49,381 nt of DNA from Stentor coeruleus. Its lineage: Eukaryota > Ciliophora > Heterotrichea > Heterotrichida > Stentoridae. This document shows, piece after piece, positions 1 through 9,591 of this stretch. The translations under genes and the position numbers were made by a program. Location: the NCBI GenBank assembly GCA_001970955.1, contig MPUH01000504.1, positions 1 to 49,381 on the forward strand. Reading direction: 5' to 3'. How positions within the stretch are numbered: position 1 is the first letter of the stretch; every line of letters starts with the position of its first letter. The notes below the pieces were generated by a model. The model was not told the origin of the DNA and searched no databases. It was given only the letters and a program-made list of their open reading frames with translations.

Positions 1-180
1 TCTTATGGTGTTCATAGCAAACTGAACATTTAATTCTAGAAGAATTATGGGTTTGATGCAGTGAATGAATACTACTTTGGGCAGTGTAGTTTCCAGTCCT
101 TGAAGCCTACTTCGCTCAGGAACCATCCCCCACGTTGATTCTGGCTGATTTTGGGGTGTTCTCTCTACATATTTAAAAAC
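1..180 (-). other. Unexplained GC-rich block at left edge; possible partial ORF or structured RNA
   Basis: This block is clearly richer in G and C than the spacers around it. On the minus strand one frame is open from an ATG at 126-124 to the window edge (42 codons, beginning MVPERSRLQGLETT), with no family I can name. The same bases can fold: CCCCA/TGGGG arms at about 128-156, and GAAG/CTTC arms at about 102-113 enclosed by CCT/AGG. The plus strand also has GATTTTGG at 147-154, which fits the Sm-site consensus, but I could not match U1, U2, U4, U5 or U6. It could be the 3' part of a gene running off the window or a structured RNA. I cannot decide between them. Confidence 0.3.
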
Positions 181-207
181 AAAACCACATTCTCATACTA
201 ATTCTAC

Positions 208-882
208 TTATATAATATTAGAGAAATTTCTCGGAGCACTCCAGCATTTTGAAAGACTATCAACCGGGCTAATAAAAGATAAACATAGTATAGGACTATA
301 CACCAAAGCATGCATGCCAATTAATAAAACCGCATTAAAAACCAAATGCAAAAACCCTTTGACTCTATATTCACTTATCAAATAATACCCAGCAATGAAT
401 TCATTATTATAAACCATAAACCGTAGTTTCTCTTTTTCAAAACCCTCATTTCGTCTTAATATTTTATCTTCAGTATTCTTATCAAATTTAAACATAGGCA
501 AATTACTTTTATGTATTTCATAATACAAATATGAAGAATTCAATCTATTACACAATTGCGGCTCGTAAATCATATGCTTTAGAGGGTTTTCGATTTTTTT
601 CTGATTGGTTCTATAAGTATTTAATGCAAATTCATGGATGATTATGAAGTAAATATTGCAGATCAAAGTGATTAGACTGAGATAAGGGGCGAAATAACAA
701 AGGATTAAAATAGGGAGATAGTTGGTATGGAAGATGTAGAGTTTTTTATATAGGAAATCATTGTGGGATTTCTGTAAAGTTATTGTTTCCTGGCGGTTTA
801 TAAGATCGTTGTATTGTTTGATAACAAGGTTGTATCTGGAAATAGGCGACTTTTTTTTGCCTTGTTCGCTAATCGGGATCAT
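208..882 (-). CDS. Small membrane protein, unknown function
   Basis: The protein has 224 residues and I recognise no family. The N-terminal 50 residues are polar and basic (MIPISEQGKKKSP). One strongly hydrophobic region lies at about residues 53-87 and could span the membrane once or twice. A second lies at about 174-206. Between them is a charged, Lys/Glu-rich segment of about 85 residues. This suggests a hairpin-like membrane protein with both ends and possibly the middle on the cytosolic side. It ends in TAA, and the start is the first ATG after stop-rich spacer. The C-terminal tail is short and polar. The frame and codon use look genuine, but the function is open. Confidence 0.6.
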   Translation of the reverse strand: MIPISEQGKKKSPISRYNLVIKQYNDLINRQETITLQKSHNDFLYKKLYIFHTNYLPILILCYFAPYLSLITLICNIYFIIIHEFALNTYRTNQKKIENPLKHMIYEPQLCNRLNSSYLYYEIHKSNLPMFKFDKNTEDKILRRNEGFEKEKLRFMVYNNEFIAGYYLISEYRVKGFLHLVFNAVLLIGMHALVYSPILCLSFISPVDSLSKCWSAPRNFSNII

Positions 883-1705
883 TTTTATTATTTCAATGGG
901 GAAATTAGTAAGTTTATCCGTTTTATTGTGAAAATATGAAGTTTAGTAGCTGAGATGAAGAAAAGATAATCCTGATTATAAAGGTATTGTTTAGGTTTAA
1001 TGATAGGAAAAACATTTTAGGTTGTGATCTGATGATATTTAATTTAAAGAGAGAAGATTAGAGGATTTCAAGGCTATAATGGATTTCTGAGTAGGTTTAG
1101 CTTTTTTATAGGACTTTTAAGATTTATTAAGAAAATATGTTGTAGAGGATAGGCTATTATGGAATTCAGCAGAATAATTTTTATGATAATATGTATTTAT
1201 TAATAAGATTTGATTGAGATTGTGATATTAATCAAACTTCATCAATTAATTTTTAATGCACAATTTGGATATTGAATATTTTTCTCCTGAACTTTCCTTT
1301 TGAAAATAAAATTGTATATCATGCCAGGTTTATCATAATCACAAGCAATTACATATAAAAATATAACAAAAGTAGTTAATCTCTTACTTTTACTATGTAT
1401 TTACATATAATTTCCCAAATCCTCCATAATTATTTATACAATAATCATATAACAACTATATCTTCATTTAACTCCAGGATACAAGTTAAAACCTATTCAT
1501 ATCTCCAAAATCCCTCGAAAAAACCTAAAATTCTCATCCAAAACCTAAAATCTTATCAAAATCATACACTAAAAACACTCCATCCTACTTAAAAACCTTT
1601 CAATCCTCTCAAGATAAAAACCTTACTTTTCCCTTCATCCCTAAATTAATAAAAAGTTGTCTTCCAATAATAACGTAAATTTAATGACCCAAGGTTTATA
1701 CAAAA
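883..1705. other. Spacer between divergent genes, strong skew switch
   Basis: I see no gene here. The left part, up to about 1180, is G-rich and C-poor on the plus strand. From about 1260 to 1705 it is C-rich and G-poor. A short frame at 1395-1592 is an accident of that composition. Confidence 0.6.
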
Positions 1706-2878
1706 ATGGAACCTGATGGCATATGTGGTGATATAAACATTAATAATGTAGAGAATGACTATTTATTCCCATACCTTCCTGAAGAGTTCCCAGATCATCC
1801 AATCCCTGAAAGCTACACTTTGCACAAAATTCATCACATCCCTCTAATTCCTGATATACCTGATGACTTTGAGTTTGAGTCAGAAGCTGATTTCCTATCC
1901 AACTTTGATTTCAGTCCTGACCCTTATGCTCCAATTCAATCTTTTCCTCGACAGCCATATAATCAGTCTGAACCAATATTGAATTTCACTGAGATATCTG
2001 AAGAGGATACAAAGCATACTGAAAGTTCTTCAGCTTATTTTGAAAACCTCAAAACACTTAGAGTCATCATGAAAGAAACAAGGTTTTTAGAGTTCTCAGC
2101 TAGGGAAGCAGTATTAGGTCCAGGAGCTTTATCTAGAGTGACTAAAGAATTAAAGGTTTTAGCCACGAGTTTGCCTTGTGAAGCTGGAGGGTCGATATTT
2201 TGCAGTTTTATTTCTTCCAACTTATCTCTTGCAGAGGCCCTGATTTCAGGGCCAAACGACACTCCATACGAGCATGGTTTATATTTATTCTCATTACAAA
2301 TCCCTAGCGAGTATCCTAAAAGTCCTCCTATAGTCCAAATCTTAACCACAGGTAACGGTATGATAAGATTCAATCCGAACCTTTATAACAATGGTTATGT
2401 ATGTTTATCAATAATAAATACATGGGGTGGGAATCCTCAAGAACGCTGGAATCCAACTTTTAGTACACTTTTACAAGTTTTAGTATCAATACAAGCTCTT
2501 GTCATGGATTGTAAAGTTGTTCAAAAAGAACCAGGATTTGAAGATTATACTGAAAACTCTCAAGCAAATAAAGCTTATACTTGGTGTGTTAGATATGGGA
2601 ATATGGCTTTTGCTGTATTGGAGAATCTGAAAAATCCTCCTAAAGCTTTTGTTGAAGTGATACAGAAACATTTTTATATGAAGAAAGGACAGATTTTAGC
2701 CACGCTAGCGAAGTGGCTTGAGGAAGCAAAAAGCGCGGATTTGGATTGGAACTCAGCGATTGTGGCTAATCATAATAGACAAACCATGACTTTGTTTATG
2801 GAAAAAGGAGTTTATAATGTGTTTGAAGAGTTGTATGGGCAGATAAGGGAACAGTTGGATTGTTTGGATAGCGTTTAA
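1706..2878 (+). CDS. Ubiquitin-conjugating (E2) protein, BIRC6/UBE2O-type UBC domain
   Basis: The 390-residue protein has an acidic, Pro-rich, probably disordered first 110 residues. A UBC domain with its flanking helices follows at about 135-330. The domain reads SGPNDTPYEHGLYLF, then YPKSPPIVQ, then RFNPNLYNNGYVCLSI, then NTWGG..ERWNP. Cys233 in the VCLSI motif is the expected ubiquitin-thioester cysteine. The FNPNLYN(D/N)GKVCLS-type signature and the long C-terminal extension (about 300-390, containing KAFVEVIQKHFYMKK) are typical of the large E2/E3 hybrids BIRC6 (BRUCE) and UBE2O, not of small E2s. This one lacks the BIR domain and is far shorter than BIRC6. Known members attach ubiquitin to apoptosis regulators or orphan proteins; the substrate here is unknown. 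The start is the first ATG, just after C-rich spacer. Confidence 0.9.
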   Translation: MEPDGICGDININNVENDYLFPYLPEEFPDHPIPESYTLHKIHHIPLIPDIPDDFEFESEADFLSNFDFSPDPYAPIQSFPRQPYNQSEPILNFTEISEEDTKHTESSSAYFENLKTLRVIMKETRFLEFSAREAVLGPGALSRVTKELKVLATSLPCEAGGSIFCSFISSNLSLAEALISGPNDTPYEHGLYLFSLQIPSEYPKSPPIVQILTTGNGMIRFNPNLYNNGYVCLSIINTWGGNPQERWNPTFSTLLQVLVSIQALVMDCKVVQKEPGFEDYTENSQANKAYTWCVRYGNMAFAVLENLKNPPKAFVEVIQKHFYMKKGQILATLAKWLEEAKSADLDWNSAIVANHNRQTMTLFMEKGVYNVFEELYGQIREQLDCLDSV

Positions 2879-3303
2879 TATTAATAAGCATTATTTGGAA
2901 TAGGAAAAGGAAGGTTGTAAAGTAATATATAACTTTTTTTGGATTTGGATAGGTTTTTATGTGTATGAGATGTTTTTGGCATAGATATTAATTTTAAAAC
3001 TACAATTTTTGTTGGAAATGCATTGAAATTTTCCTTACAAGTTAAAAAAAATATGATAGACTAACTAAATTTCAAGTAAAAAACTCAAGAAACTTATATA
3101 GTTTGTTAATTTAAAACACAAATACTCTAAAGATTTGATCTTATATTTAAATACTAATCAAATATTTTTTCCTTCCTAAGATTCTCAGAATCATCATTTG
3201 GATTGCAAATCAAAAAAACTCAAAGTATTTTATACTCTTTATCATATCTTCTATCTCTAAAAGCGGCAAATTTGATCTAATATTTTAATTAATAAGAAAC
3301 CAT
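2879..3303. other. Convergent spacer
   Basis: I see no gene. It is G-rich up to about 3000 and C-rich from about 3060 to 3303. Short T and A runs are present but no clear terminator hairpin. Confidence 0.5.
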
Positions 3304-3627
3304 CTATTCAAGGAATTCCTGCCAGAACATCGATATATCTTGCAAATGGCCTGAATGTTTCTCAGTCACTTCCAGTGCAGTTTTCAGTCTTTTCACTTCA
3401 GTTTCAAGTTCTATAGTATGATTTCTTCTACGTTGAGCCTCACGTTCCTGTTGTTTGGCTACTCTTTGAAGTAATTGCCTCAAATCGGATACGGTATTCA
3501 TCAAAGACTCTTTTTCAGTCTCCAATCGGTCAATGGTACTGATTAGGATCTTGGCCTGCACCGTCTCCCCTTTTATTGTATCTTCATATACGTTAACAGG
3601 TGTAGGCCAAGATTTGTCAAACAACAT
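3304..3627 (-). CDS. Short coiled-coil protein, unknown
   Basis: This 107-residue protein starts MLFDKSWPTPVNVYED and is then predicted by eye to be helical. Heptad-like Leu/Ile spacing runs from about residue 27 to 95 (ILISTIDRLETEKESLMN...VKRLKTALEVTE), with a basic patch QQEREAQRRRN near the middle. It ends WQEFLE and a TAG. I checked whether that TAG could be the end of a 15-nt intron; there is no GT at the right distance, so the short length looks real. Small coiled-coil proteins of this kind often belong to centrosomal, ciliary or trafficking complexes, but nothing here assigns it to one. Its base composition is distinctly less AT-rich than the flanking spacers, which supports a real gene. 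Confidence 0.65.
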   Translation of the reverse strand: MLFDKSWPTPVNVYEDTIKGETVQAKILISTIDRLETEKESLMNTVSDLRQLLQRVAKQQEREAQRRRNHTIELETEVKRLKTALEVTEKHSGHLQDISMFWQEFLE

Positions 3628-4316
3628 TTTATAAGTTGAATATTAGCTTATTGAATACGATTTTATAGGAGAAGGTAGAATGATGAGGATTTTTTTTAAA
3701 CTTTTTATATGAGAATTTTGGAAAATTATTGGGCTGGGTTTTATATGTTATTGTTGTTTAGAGAAAAATATTATTGTGAAATTTGATGGGGTTTGAAGGA
3801 GATTTTTATGATTTTTTTTTTTGAGTTGAATAGTTTTGTATGAGATGGGTAAATAATTTATAAATTTGTGAAGAAAATTCGGGTTGAACAATGTGAAAAT
3901 TAATGGATTAGTAAAATTTATATGATAATAGAAATGGATGTATATGTGATATTTATTTATCATTTAAGGATTTGGATTAAGTTTTTAAGGGATAGGGATA
4001 TGTAAGAAATAAGTCAGGTAGAGGTATAAGGAAAATTTTGTTAAGTTATTTTGCATTTTATATAATTGTATAATTTTATTTATTATCTATATCGATTATC
4101 AGTTTAGGTATCATAACTTCATAGATTCTTAATAAGATAATAAGAAATGCTATTAATTAGTTTGAAAAAACATAAAAACCTAATGATTTCTTAAACATCT
4201 ATAACAAACAATAAAAATACAAAAATTAATTGAACCACACAATTCAAAACTTACAAACTACCTAAAACCTTAATATTTCCACATATAAAACTTTATTAAA
4301 CAACTTACAATCATGT
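3628..4316. other. Spacer between two minus-strand genes, extreme strand skew
   Basis: I see no gene. By hand count, 3661-3840 has 42 G and 2 C on the plus strand, while 4201-4320 has 2 G and 24 C. The 71-codon frame at 3748-3963 follows from this skew and is not accepted as a gene. Confidence 0.65.
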
Positions 4317-6239
4317 CTAATTTTTAACAAACTCAAGAATTTCGTGGATTAAATACTGAGTAAAATTCTTCTCATTAATATGACTCAAACACTCTGCAAC
4401 ATCAAAAAATATATCATCTTTTACCTTAATCATTTCATTCTCCTCTAAATTCTTCAGCTTGCATTCTATTAACACCCTAACACCCTCCACTTTTTTAGCG
4501 ATACTATTTTTTTTACCGTTAATACAATTATATAGTTTTTCTAATGATTTTTCTATAGCAGTTATAGTATTAAGAATCGAATTACGAACTGAGTTATAAT
4601 AATTTTTCCATTCATTTTTTTCTGAAAGTTGTATATTTTTAAATATATTGAAATGATTATGATTTCCTGTTTGAAAATGGTATTTTATATGAGAATTACA
4701 TATATAAACTTCTTGATTTTGGCATGTGCAAGCTATACCTGAAGCAGAATTACACCCATATGAACAATAATAAACATCTTGTTGAGGAAGGTCTGATTCA
4801 AGAATTTTCATTATTTGTGGGTTTAAAGATTTAAAGTTTTGAAGTGACTTTATACTGTTTAGGTTTGAAATTGCAATAAATTCACTTGAAATTTGATTTA
4901 CGTGATTTATAAGATCCTTTGATGATATGCTATATTTATTTAATTCTTTAACTAATGAGTCTATAAATTCAACAATTCTATCTGGTACGTATTTTTGTGA
5001 GGAGTTCACAGAAGATATTATTTTAAGGTTTTCTGGAATTATAACATTTGGATATGAAGTTATTAATTTTGTGGCTTGGGATGCTACAATATTATCTGAT
5101 ATTTGATATTTTAAAAGAAGTCCTGCCCAATTATCTAATATTTCAAGAACATCAGTTGGGATTGTTTGTATTGGTTTTGTATTAACTATAGCACCAAAAT
5201 TTACATTAGGATTTGAAATATTTTTAGGAACGCCAGGATTTACAATTTTTGGTTGAGCTTCATAATTGGTATTAGGAATATTTTGGTTAATAAATGGAGT
5301 TAAATTTGGTCCAGCAAATGCAGGGATTTGTGGTATGTTTGTTTGGTATTTAAATTGAGGATTCGCATTAGGAAGAGCATCAGGATTTTTATTGGATTTT
5401 AATGGATTTTCCATTGCAGTGCTAGGTCTTTCACGCAAAGGAGTTTTGGGTTTTACATAATTGTTTGGCCCTTTGATCATAGGGCTAGGTTTATAAATTT
5501 TATTAATAAAAGGATAATCTTCCACTTTTGACTTTAAAAAATTATTGTTAGTTTCTATATCTTCCATCTCTGGAGTATATAGCATACTAAACCTCACAAT
5601 TTCTATATCCTCAATCTTGTTCTTACCCTGATTATAAATCTGACCCATTTGTATTTCTCTATACAAATACAAGCAAGGGAACTCATTTTTCACATTATTC
5701 GCATATACTTCAGGCTGTGGTTTATCATAAATATATATGCACACCGAAAATTTTTGAGTAAAATTTGCCATTACTGCATTAGTTTCCTCTTTAGTCAAAT
5801 AGTTATAATTAAGAATTTTACAATGCAATTCTTTTTTTCCTATGCATATTGTGCATATATAGCACCTCATAGCATAATCTAATATACTAGCTGTATCATT
5901 ACTTGCAGCTAATGTGTTTATATATTTAAAACAATTTGGTACATTTACTTCTGACATTAGAGCTAAGTAATGTTTCATATATTCTTCAATATAATATATA
6001 TTTATATTGTTTGATATACAAAAAGTTTTGGCTTCTTCATGAAGACCTAGAAGTTTGCTATTTATAGATTTTAAATTACCTGGGGAGTACTTGAATTTGG
6101 AAAAGATTTCTAAGAGGCTGAATCCTAAAGAGAGATAAAGAGATGCTTCAGCATTTGCGAAACAAAAGATTGACTTGAATTCAATAAAATTGTCGTGTCT
6201 GAAATCTTGACGAGGATTTCTGAGGAAAGATTTCGCCAT
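4317..6239 (-). CDS. Otubain-like pseudo-deubiquitinase with C-terminal B-box-like zinc finger
   Basis: The first 205 of 640 residues follow the otubain (peptidase C65) layout. At 30-44, AEASLYLSLGFSLLE aligns with the family's DGNCFYRA.GFSYLE. Helices at 100-142 resemble the LLRYLRLLTS region. TKEETNAVMANFTQKFSVCIYIYDK (149-173) matches the ..IIALAQAL.V.I.V.YMD strand. CLYLYREIQMGQIYN (189-203) matches VYLLYRPGHYDILY. The catalytic Cys is Ser33, the Asp is Ala30 and the catalytic His position is not His. The 33-to-200 spacing (167) is close to OTUB1's Cys-to-His distance (174). A Pro/Asn-rich linker (about 245-350) leads to a zinc site with C492, C496, C504, C506, C514, H517, H521, H527 and H529, and then a coiled coil. 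I infer a ubiquitin-binding adaptor, not an enzyme. The fold call rests on alignment by eye. Confidence 0.6.
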   Translation of the reverse strand: MAKSFLRNPRQDFRHDNFIEFKSIFCFANAEASLYLSLGFSLLEIFSKFKYSPGNLKSINSKLLGLHEEAKTFCISNNINIYYIEEYMKHYLALMSEVNVPNCFKYINTLAASNDTASILDYAMRCYICTICIGKKELHCKILNYNYLTKEETNAVMANFTQKFSVCIYIYDKPQPEVYANNVKNEFPCLYLYREIQMGQIYNQGKNKIEDIEIVRFSMLYTPEMEDIETNNNFLKSKVEDYPFINKIYKPSPMIKGPNNYVKPKTPLRERPSTAMENPLKSNKNPDALPNANPQFKYQTNIPQIPAFAGPNLTPFINQNIPNTNYEAQPKIVNPGVPKNISNPNVNFGAIVNTKPIQTIPTDVLEILDNWAGLLLKYQISDNIVASQATKLITSYPNVIIPENLKIISSVNSSQKYVPDRIVEFIDSLVKELNKYSISSKDLINHVNQISSEFIAISNLNSIKSLQNFKSLNPQIMKILESDLPQQDVYYCSYGCNSASGIACTCQNQEVYICNSHIKYHFQTGNHNHFNIFKNIQLSEKNEWKNYYNSVRNSILNTITAIEKSLEKLYNCINGKKNSIAKKVEGVRVLIECKLKNLEENEMIKVKDDIFFDVAECLSHINEKNFTQYLIHEILEFVKN

Positions 6240-7039
6240 TTATCAAATATTATAGACTTAATTCGGAAGATTGTATATTTTGCATAATAAGTTTTTAGTT
6301 TTTTTTTTATAAGTTATGATTTTGATTTGTTTGCGATTTATTTATGATTTAAGTATTTCATCATAGCCTTTGTATGTGAAAGTTCTATAAATTATGGGTA
6401 ATTTGGTTTGTATGGAAAGTTAAGAATTTGGGAAAGTTTTTGATGATATAGATAAGGGCTTTTAAGGATTGATACAATTAGATAAGGAAACTTGTTTGTA
6501 GAAATTTAGGATTTAAAAATTATATAAAAGATTGATTGATATAAAAGTATTATAAGATATTTATATCTACAAATTAAGAATAAGCTAAGTGGTAGGTTAA
6601 TAAAAGAATTATAAAAGAAGATTAGGCTTATTGATAGTCTAATAAAGATTTTGTAGAAATGATTTACAGAAAAGAAAGCATATAAGGCATTGAAAATCTC
6701 CTAAAACTTGTTTCCGGTAGAAAATTTAAATNTCCTAAAACTTGTTTCCGGTAGAAAATTTAAATTTTTTTATGCATACTGTGATAAAGATATACTCATT
6801 CTTCATAAGATGAGCGTGTTAAGTGAGTCAAATAATAATCAAAAAGTTATTATATAAATTCAGAAAATAATTTTTTAAATTTTTGTGTACAAGTAAAATC
6901 TTAATCATTATAAACAATATATATAAACTCTATTTCTAGCATTAAAATCAATATAGTCTATATAAAAATCTTCACCGCAAAAATAAAAAATCTCAAGTAA
7001 AAAATCATACTTTCATTAGTAAAAATATGAATTTTTAAA
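6240..7039. other. Spacer with an N-flanked duplicated segment
   Basis: I see no gene. It is G-rich up to about 6660 and C-rich from about 6890. It contains the small N-flanked duplication listed separately. Confidence 0.5.
6699..6765. repeat. 33-bp direct duplication around an N (assembly overlap)
   Basis: Copies at 6699-6731 and 6733-6765 are identical and separated by one N at 6732. The unit contains CTTGTTTCCGGTAG. This looks like two contig ends that overlap but were joined with a single N. Confidence 0.85.
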
Positions 7040-8890
7040 TTAACTACTCTTTTTCTTAGTATCCTGTGTACCAAGAGTATAATAAAATACCCAAAAAATC
7101 GCCAGTGTAATTACCGACAATAAAGTCAAAGGGATAAAAAGCACATTTTCCATATCTTCAGCATCATCTTCATACCAACCTGCTAAAGCTATTGTCAATC
7201 CTCCAATTCCTCTTGCAAGTGACCCAACAAATACTACAATGAATCCAGCATTAAAAATACCAAGACTTAAATGTGGTGGTATAACTTTTGATAATAAAGA
7301 TGCAGTAACAGCATCATCAATATTCATGCCCATATACATAAGAAATGTACCTAAAATGTATTGGATTTCATTAAGCTCGTCGAAGTCAATTAGAAAACAA
7401 GATCCTACTGTTGTTATAAATAAAGCCCATCTGATAAATTGCCGATCTTCAAATAAATCAGAAGTAAATGCTATGAAAATATGAACAGGGGCTACAGCAA
7501 GAGATACTGCAGCTAAATAAACACCAATAAAGTCCATAGTCCATCGGAATTCTTCTGGGGCGACAATCGGAATAGCCGTAACATAGCTTTCATGGATGAT
7601 CCTCGGGACAATCAACGCAATAACCGTTAAAACAGCTGGAAACAAACTTAAACTTTTACTATACTTAATCTTTTCCTCTGACATTATCTCAATCTCAGGT
7701 TCTTTAAAATATAACAACGTAAGCACCATATATAAAACCCAAATACAAGCCATAAACAAAGCTGGACTATTAATCCCATTAATCTCATACCCTAGTAAAT
7801 CAAATTCCATTGAATATAATCCAGCAGCAACAATAGGGCCAAATCCTCTTCCAATAATACTTCCTGCAACATAAAAACTGTTCCAAGTTGTCCTAGCTTT
7901 TAAAGATACATAAGTTGTGATATACCTTCTATTAATAACCCTAGCTGCACCAATACCAATTAAAAACCTACCTAATAATAACATTGTAGTACTTTTATAA
8001 TAATATGCGAAAAAGTACATAAAATTGCCAATAACTTCAAATAAACTACACAATACAGTTGGCCATTTATATTGATAACTCGTCCAAAAACTTAAAACCA
8101 AAGCAAAACAAAATGACGCTGTCCAATTGACAGCATTTAAAATCCCAGCAAAGCTTTTATCCATACCTACATATACAGAATAATCTTTAGCAGCTAAAGT
8201 TAACATATAAAGATTAGTCAAATGAATAAAAGCGCTTATAACACTTAAAAGTAAAGTCATAAAATCAGGATAATCAGGATCTTTAGGAAATAAATCAATA
8301 TTTTCTAATTTATTAAGCTCATCTTTAACTTTATTTATCAACAAAGATAAATCTTCAAGATCACTATTCTGTGATTTACTTAATAAAGGAACTTCAATAC
8401 TTTTAAAAGCTGAATCTCTAGGTTTAAGTATATAAAAATGTGTGAGGATTATAGATAAGTTTTCTTTATAAGTAGATAAATTCTGCATAGATTTTAAAGT
8501 TTCATTGTTTAAAGATAGGAATTTGGATTTAGAACCTGGGCTTAAGGATTCTAAACGTTGTAAGCATCTTGTGATGATTTTTAGGTTCAATGAAGAAAAA
8601 GAAATTTGGTTTTTGAGAACTTTTGAGTAGAGTTGGAGATCGTTGATTCGATCTTCTAAGGAAACTGAGGACATTTTTGAAGAACGTTCTTGGAGAGAGG
8701 ATGAAAATGTTAGGATTATTGAGTGTGTACGGTCGAGCTGGCTTGAGATTAAAGGGATGATTTCTTGTTGTAGGGATTGTTTTTGGTCACGAAGCTTACG
8801 GATAGCTTTTTTGATGGATTTGTAGTAAAGGTAACCACCTTCCCATTCAAGAATTATTTCGTCGATAAGAGACTTACTAAACCTACCCAT
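7040..8890 (-). CDS. SPX-MFS transporter, probable vacuolar phosphate transporter
   Basis: The 616-residue protein opens with an SPX domain: MGRFSKSLIDEIILEWEGGYLYYKSIKKAIRKL (1-33) is the classic SPX start, with Tyr/Lys residues that in the family bind inositol pyrophosphates. The second basic helix (102-114, LNLKIITRCLQRL) is degenerate, keeping only one Lys and two Arg. From about 205 a major-facilitator domain of about 11-12 membrane helices follows, including the GRFLIGIGAARVINRRYI motif after helix 4. This domain order matches the plant PHT5/VPT and fungal/protist SPX-MFS family, which moves phosphate across the vacuolar membrane under control of inositol pyrophosphate. Length is slightly below the usual 650-700. 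The C-terminus TKKKSS is cytosolic. Direction of transport is not visible from sequence. Confidence 0.88.
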   Translation of the reverse strand: MGRFSKSLIDEIILEWEGGYLYYKSIKKAIRKLRDQKQSLQQEIIPLISSQLDRTHSIILTFSSSLQERSSKMSSVSLEDRINDLQLYSKVLKNQISFSSLNLKIITRCLQRLESLSPGSKSKFLSLNNETLKSMQNLSTYKENLSIILTHFYILKPRDSAFKSIEVPLLSKSQNSDLEDLSLLINKVKDELNKLENIDLFPKDPDYPDFMTLLLSVISAFIHLTNLYMLTLAAKDYSVYVGMDKSFAGILNAVNWTASFCFALVLSFWTSYQYKWPTVLCSLFEVIGNFMYFFAYYYKSTTMLLLGRFLIGIGAARVINRRYITTYVSLKARTTWNSFYVAGSIIGRGFGPIVAAGLYSMEFDLLGYEINGINSPALFMACIWVLYMVLTLLYFKEPEIEIMSEEKIKYSKSLSLFPAVLTVIALIVPRIIHESYVTAIPIVAPEEFRWTMDFIGVYLAAVSLAVAPVHIFIAFTSDLFEDRQFIRWALFITTVGSCFLIDFDELNEIQYILGTFLMYMGMNIDDAVTASLLSKVIPPHLSLGIFNAGFIVVFVGSLARGIGGLTIALAGWYEDDAEDMENVLFIPLTLLSVITLAIFWVFYYTLGTQDTKKKSS

Positions 8891-9486
8891 TTTTACTATA
8901 CAATTAAAGTTTTTAGTATTGGTGAATAAGGTATGGATAAGGGCATTTTAAAGAAACTATTATAGTAGGTTATAAATAAAAAAATGTTTTACTGTATAAA
9001 TGCAAGATTATGATTTATTTAAAACTATAAGAAAATATCCACTATACAATTTGTTTATATTCAAAAATTAAATAAAAAGTTCAGTCTTTTTATTTCCAAA
9101 CCTGAGCCAATTTTAAAACTTTTTACCTAACCCACAAACCTTCTTAATCATNCAGTCTTTTTATTTCCAAACCTGAGCCAATTTTAAAACTTTTTACCTA
9201 ACCCACAAACCTTCTTAATCATAAAAATATCATCTAATTTCTTTAATTACTATAAAAATTCCTTAATTACTATAAAACATTAAAACATTAAAAACTTATA
9301 ATCATTATTTTTTCATATCTTTCTTCAATGGTTTTTTGTTCAATATCAAAGAATCACTTTTCATACTAGCTCTAATAGTATTTCCATCACCTCTCATGCC
9401 ATAATCCACANTAAAAATATCATCTAATTTCTTTAATTACTATAAAAATTCCTTAATTACTATAAAACATTAAAAACTTATAATCA
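8891..9486. other. Spacer with two N-flanked duplications
   Basis: There is no independent gene. About 9306-9410 is a second, truncated copy of the 3' end of the neighbouring minus-strand gene, produced by the assembly duplication described separately. The true spacer is therefore shorter than shown. Confidence 0.6.
9082..9222. repeat. 70-bp direct duplication around an N (assembly overlap)
   Basis: Copies at 9082-9151 and 9153-9222 are identical, with N at 9152. The unit begins CAGTCTTTTTATTTCC. Confidence 0.85.
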
Positions 9487-9591
9487 TTATTTTTTCATAT
9501 CTTTCTTCAATGGTTTTTTGTTCAATATCAAAGAACCACTTTTTATACTAGCTCTAATAGTATTTCCATCACCTCTCATGCCATAATCCAC
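9222..9591. repeat. 180/188-bp duplication around an N, with allelic differences
   Basis: Copy 1 is 9222-9410 and copy 2 is 9412-9591, separated by N at 9411. Copy 1 has an extra 8-bp unit (ACATTAAA-type tandem) and at least two substitutions in the coding end of the 1026-residue gene. In the protein these turn Ile-Lys-Ser-Gly in copy 2 into Met-Lys-Ser-Asp in copy 1. Differences between the copies suggest two haplotypes or paralogous molecules that failed to merge. Confidence 0.8.

Noticed and set aside
1-180. U3 snoRNA or H/ACA snoRNA at the left edge
   Set aside because: A CCTGAGCGAAG segment recalls U3 box B, but box C and box D are absent; an ACA near 167 lacks a convincing H box partner.
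1395-1592. 65-codon plus-strand frame
   Set aside because: It lies in C-rich, G-poor spacer where stops containing G are rare; its peptide is low-complexity with Asn/Tyr/Lys bias and no domain.
3748-3963. 71-codon minus-strand frame
   Set aside because: It is fully explained by the extreme strand skew of this spacer (almost no C on the plus strand), and the peptide has no recognisable feature.
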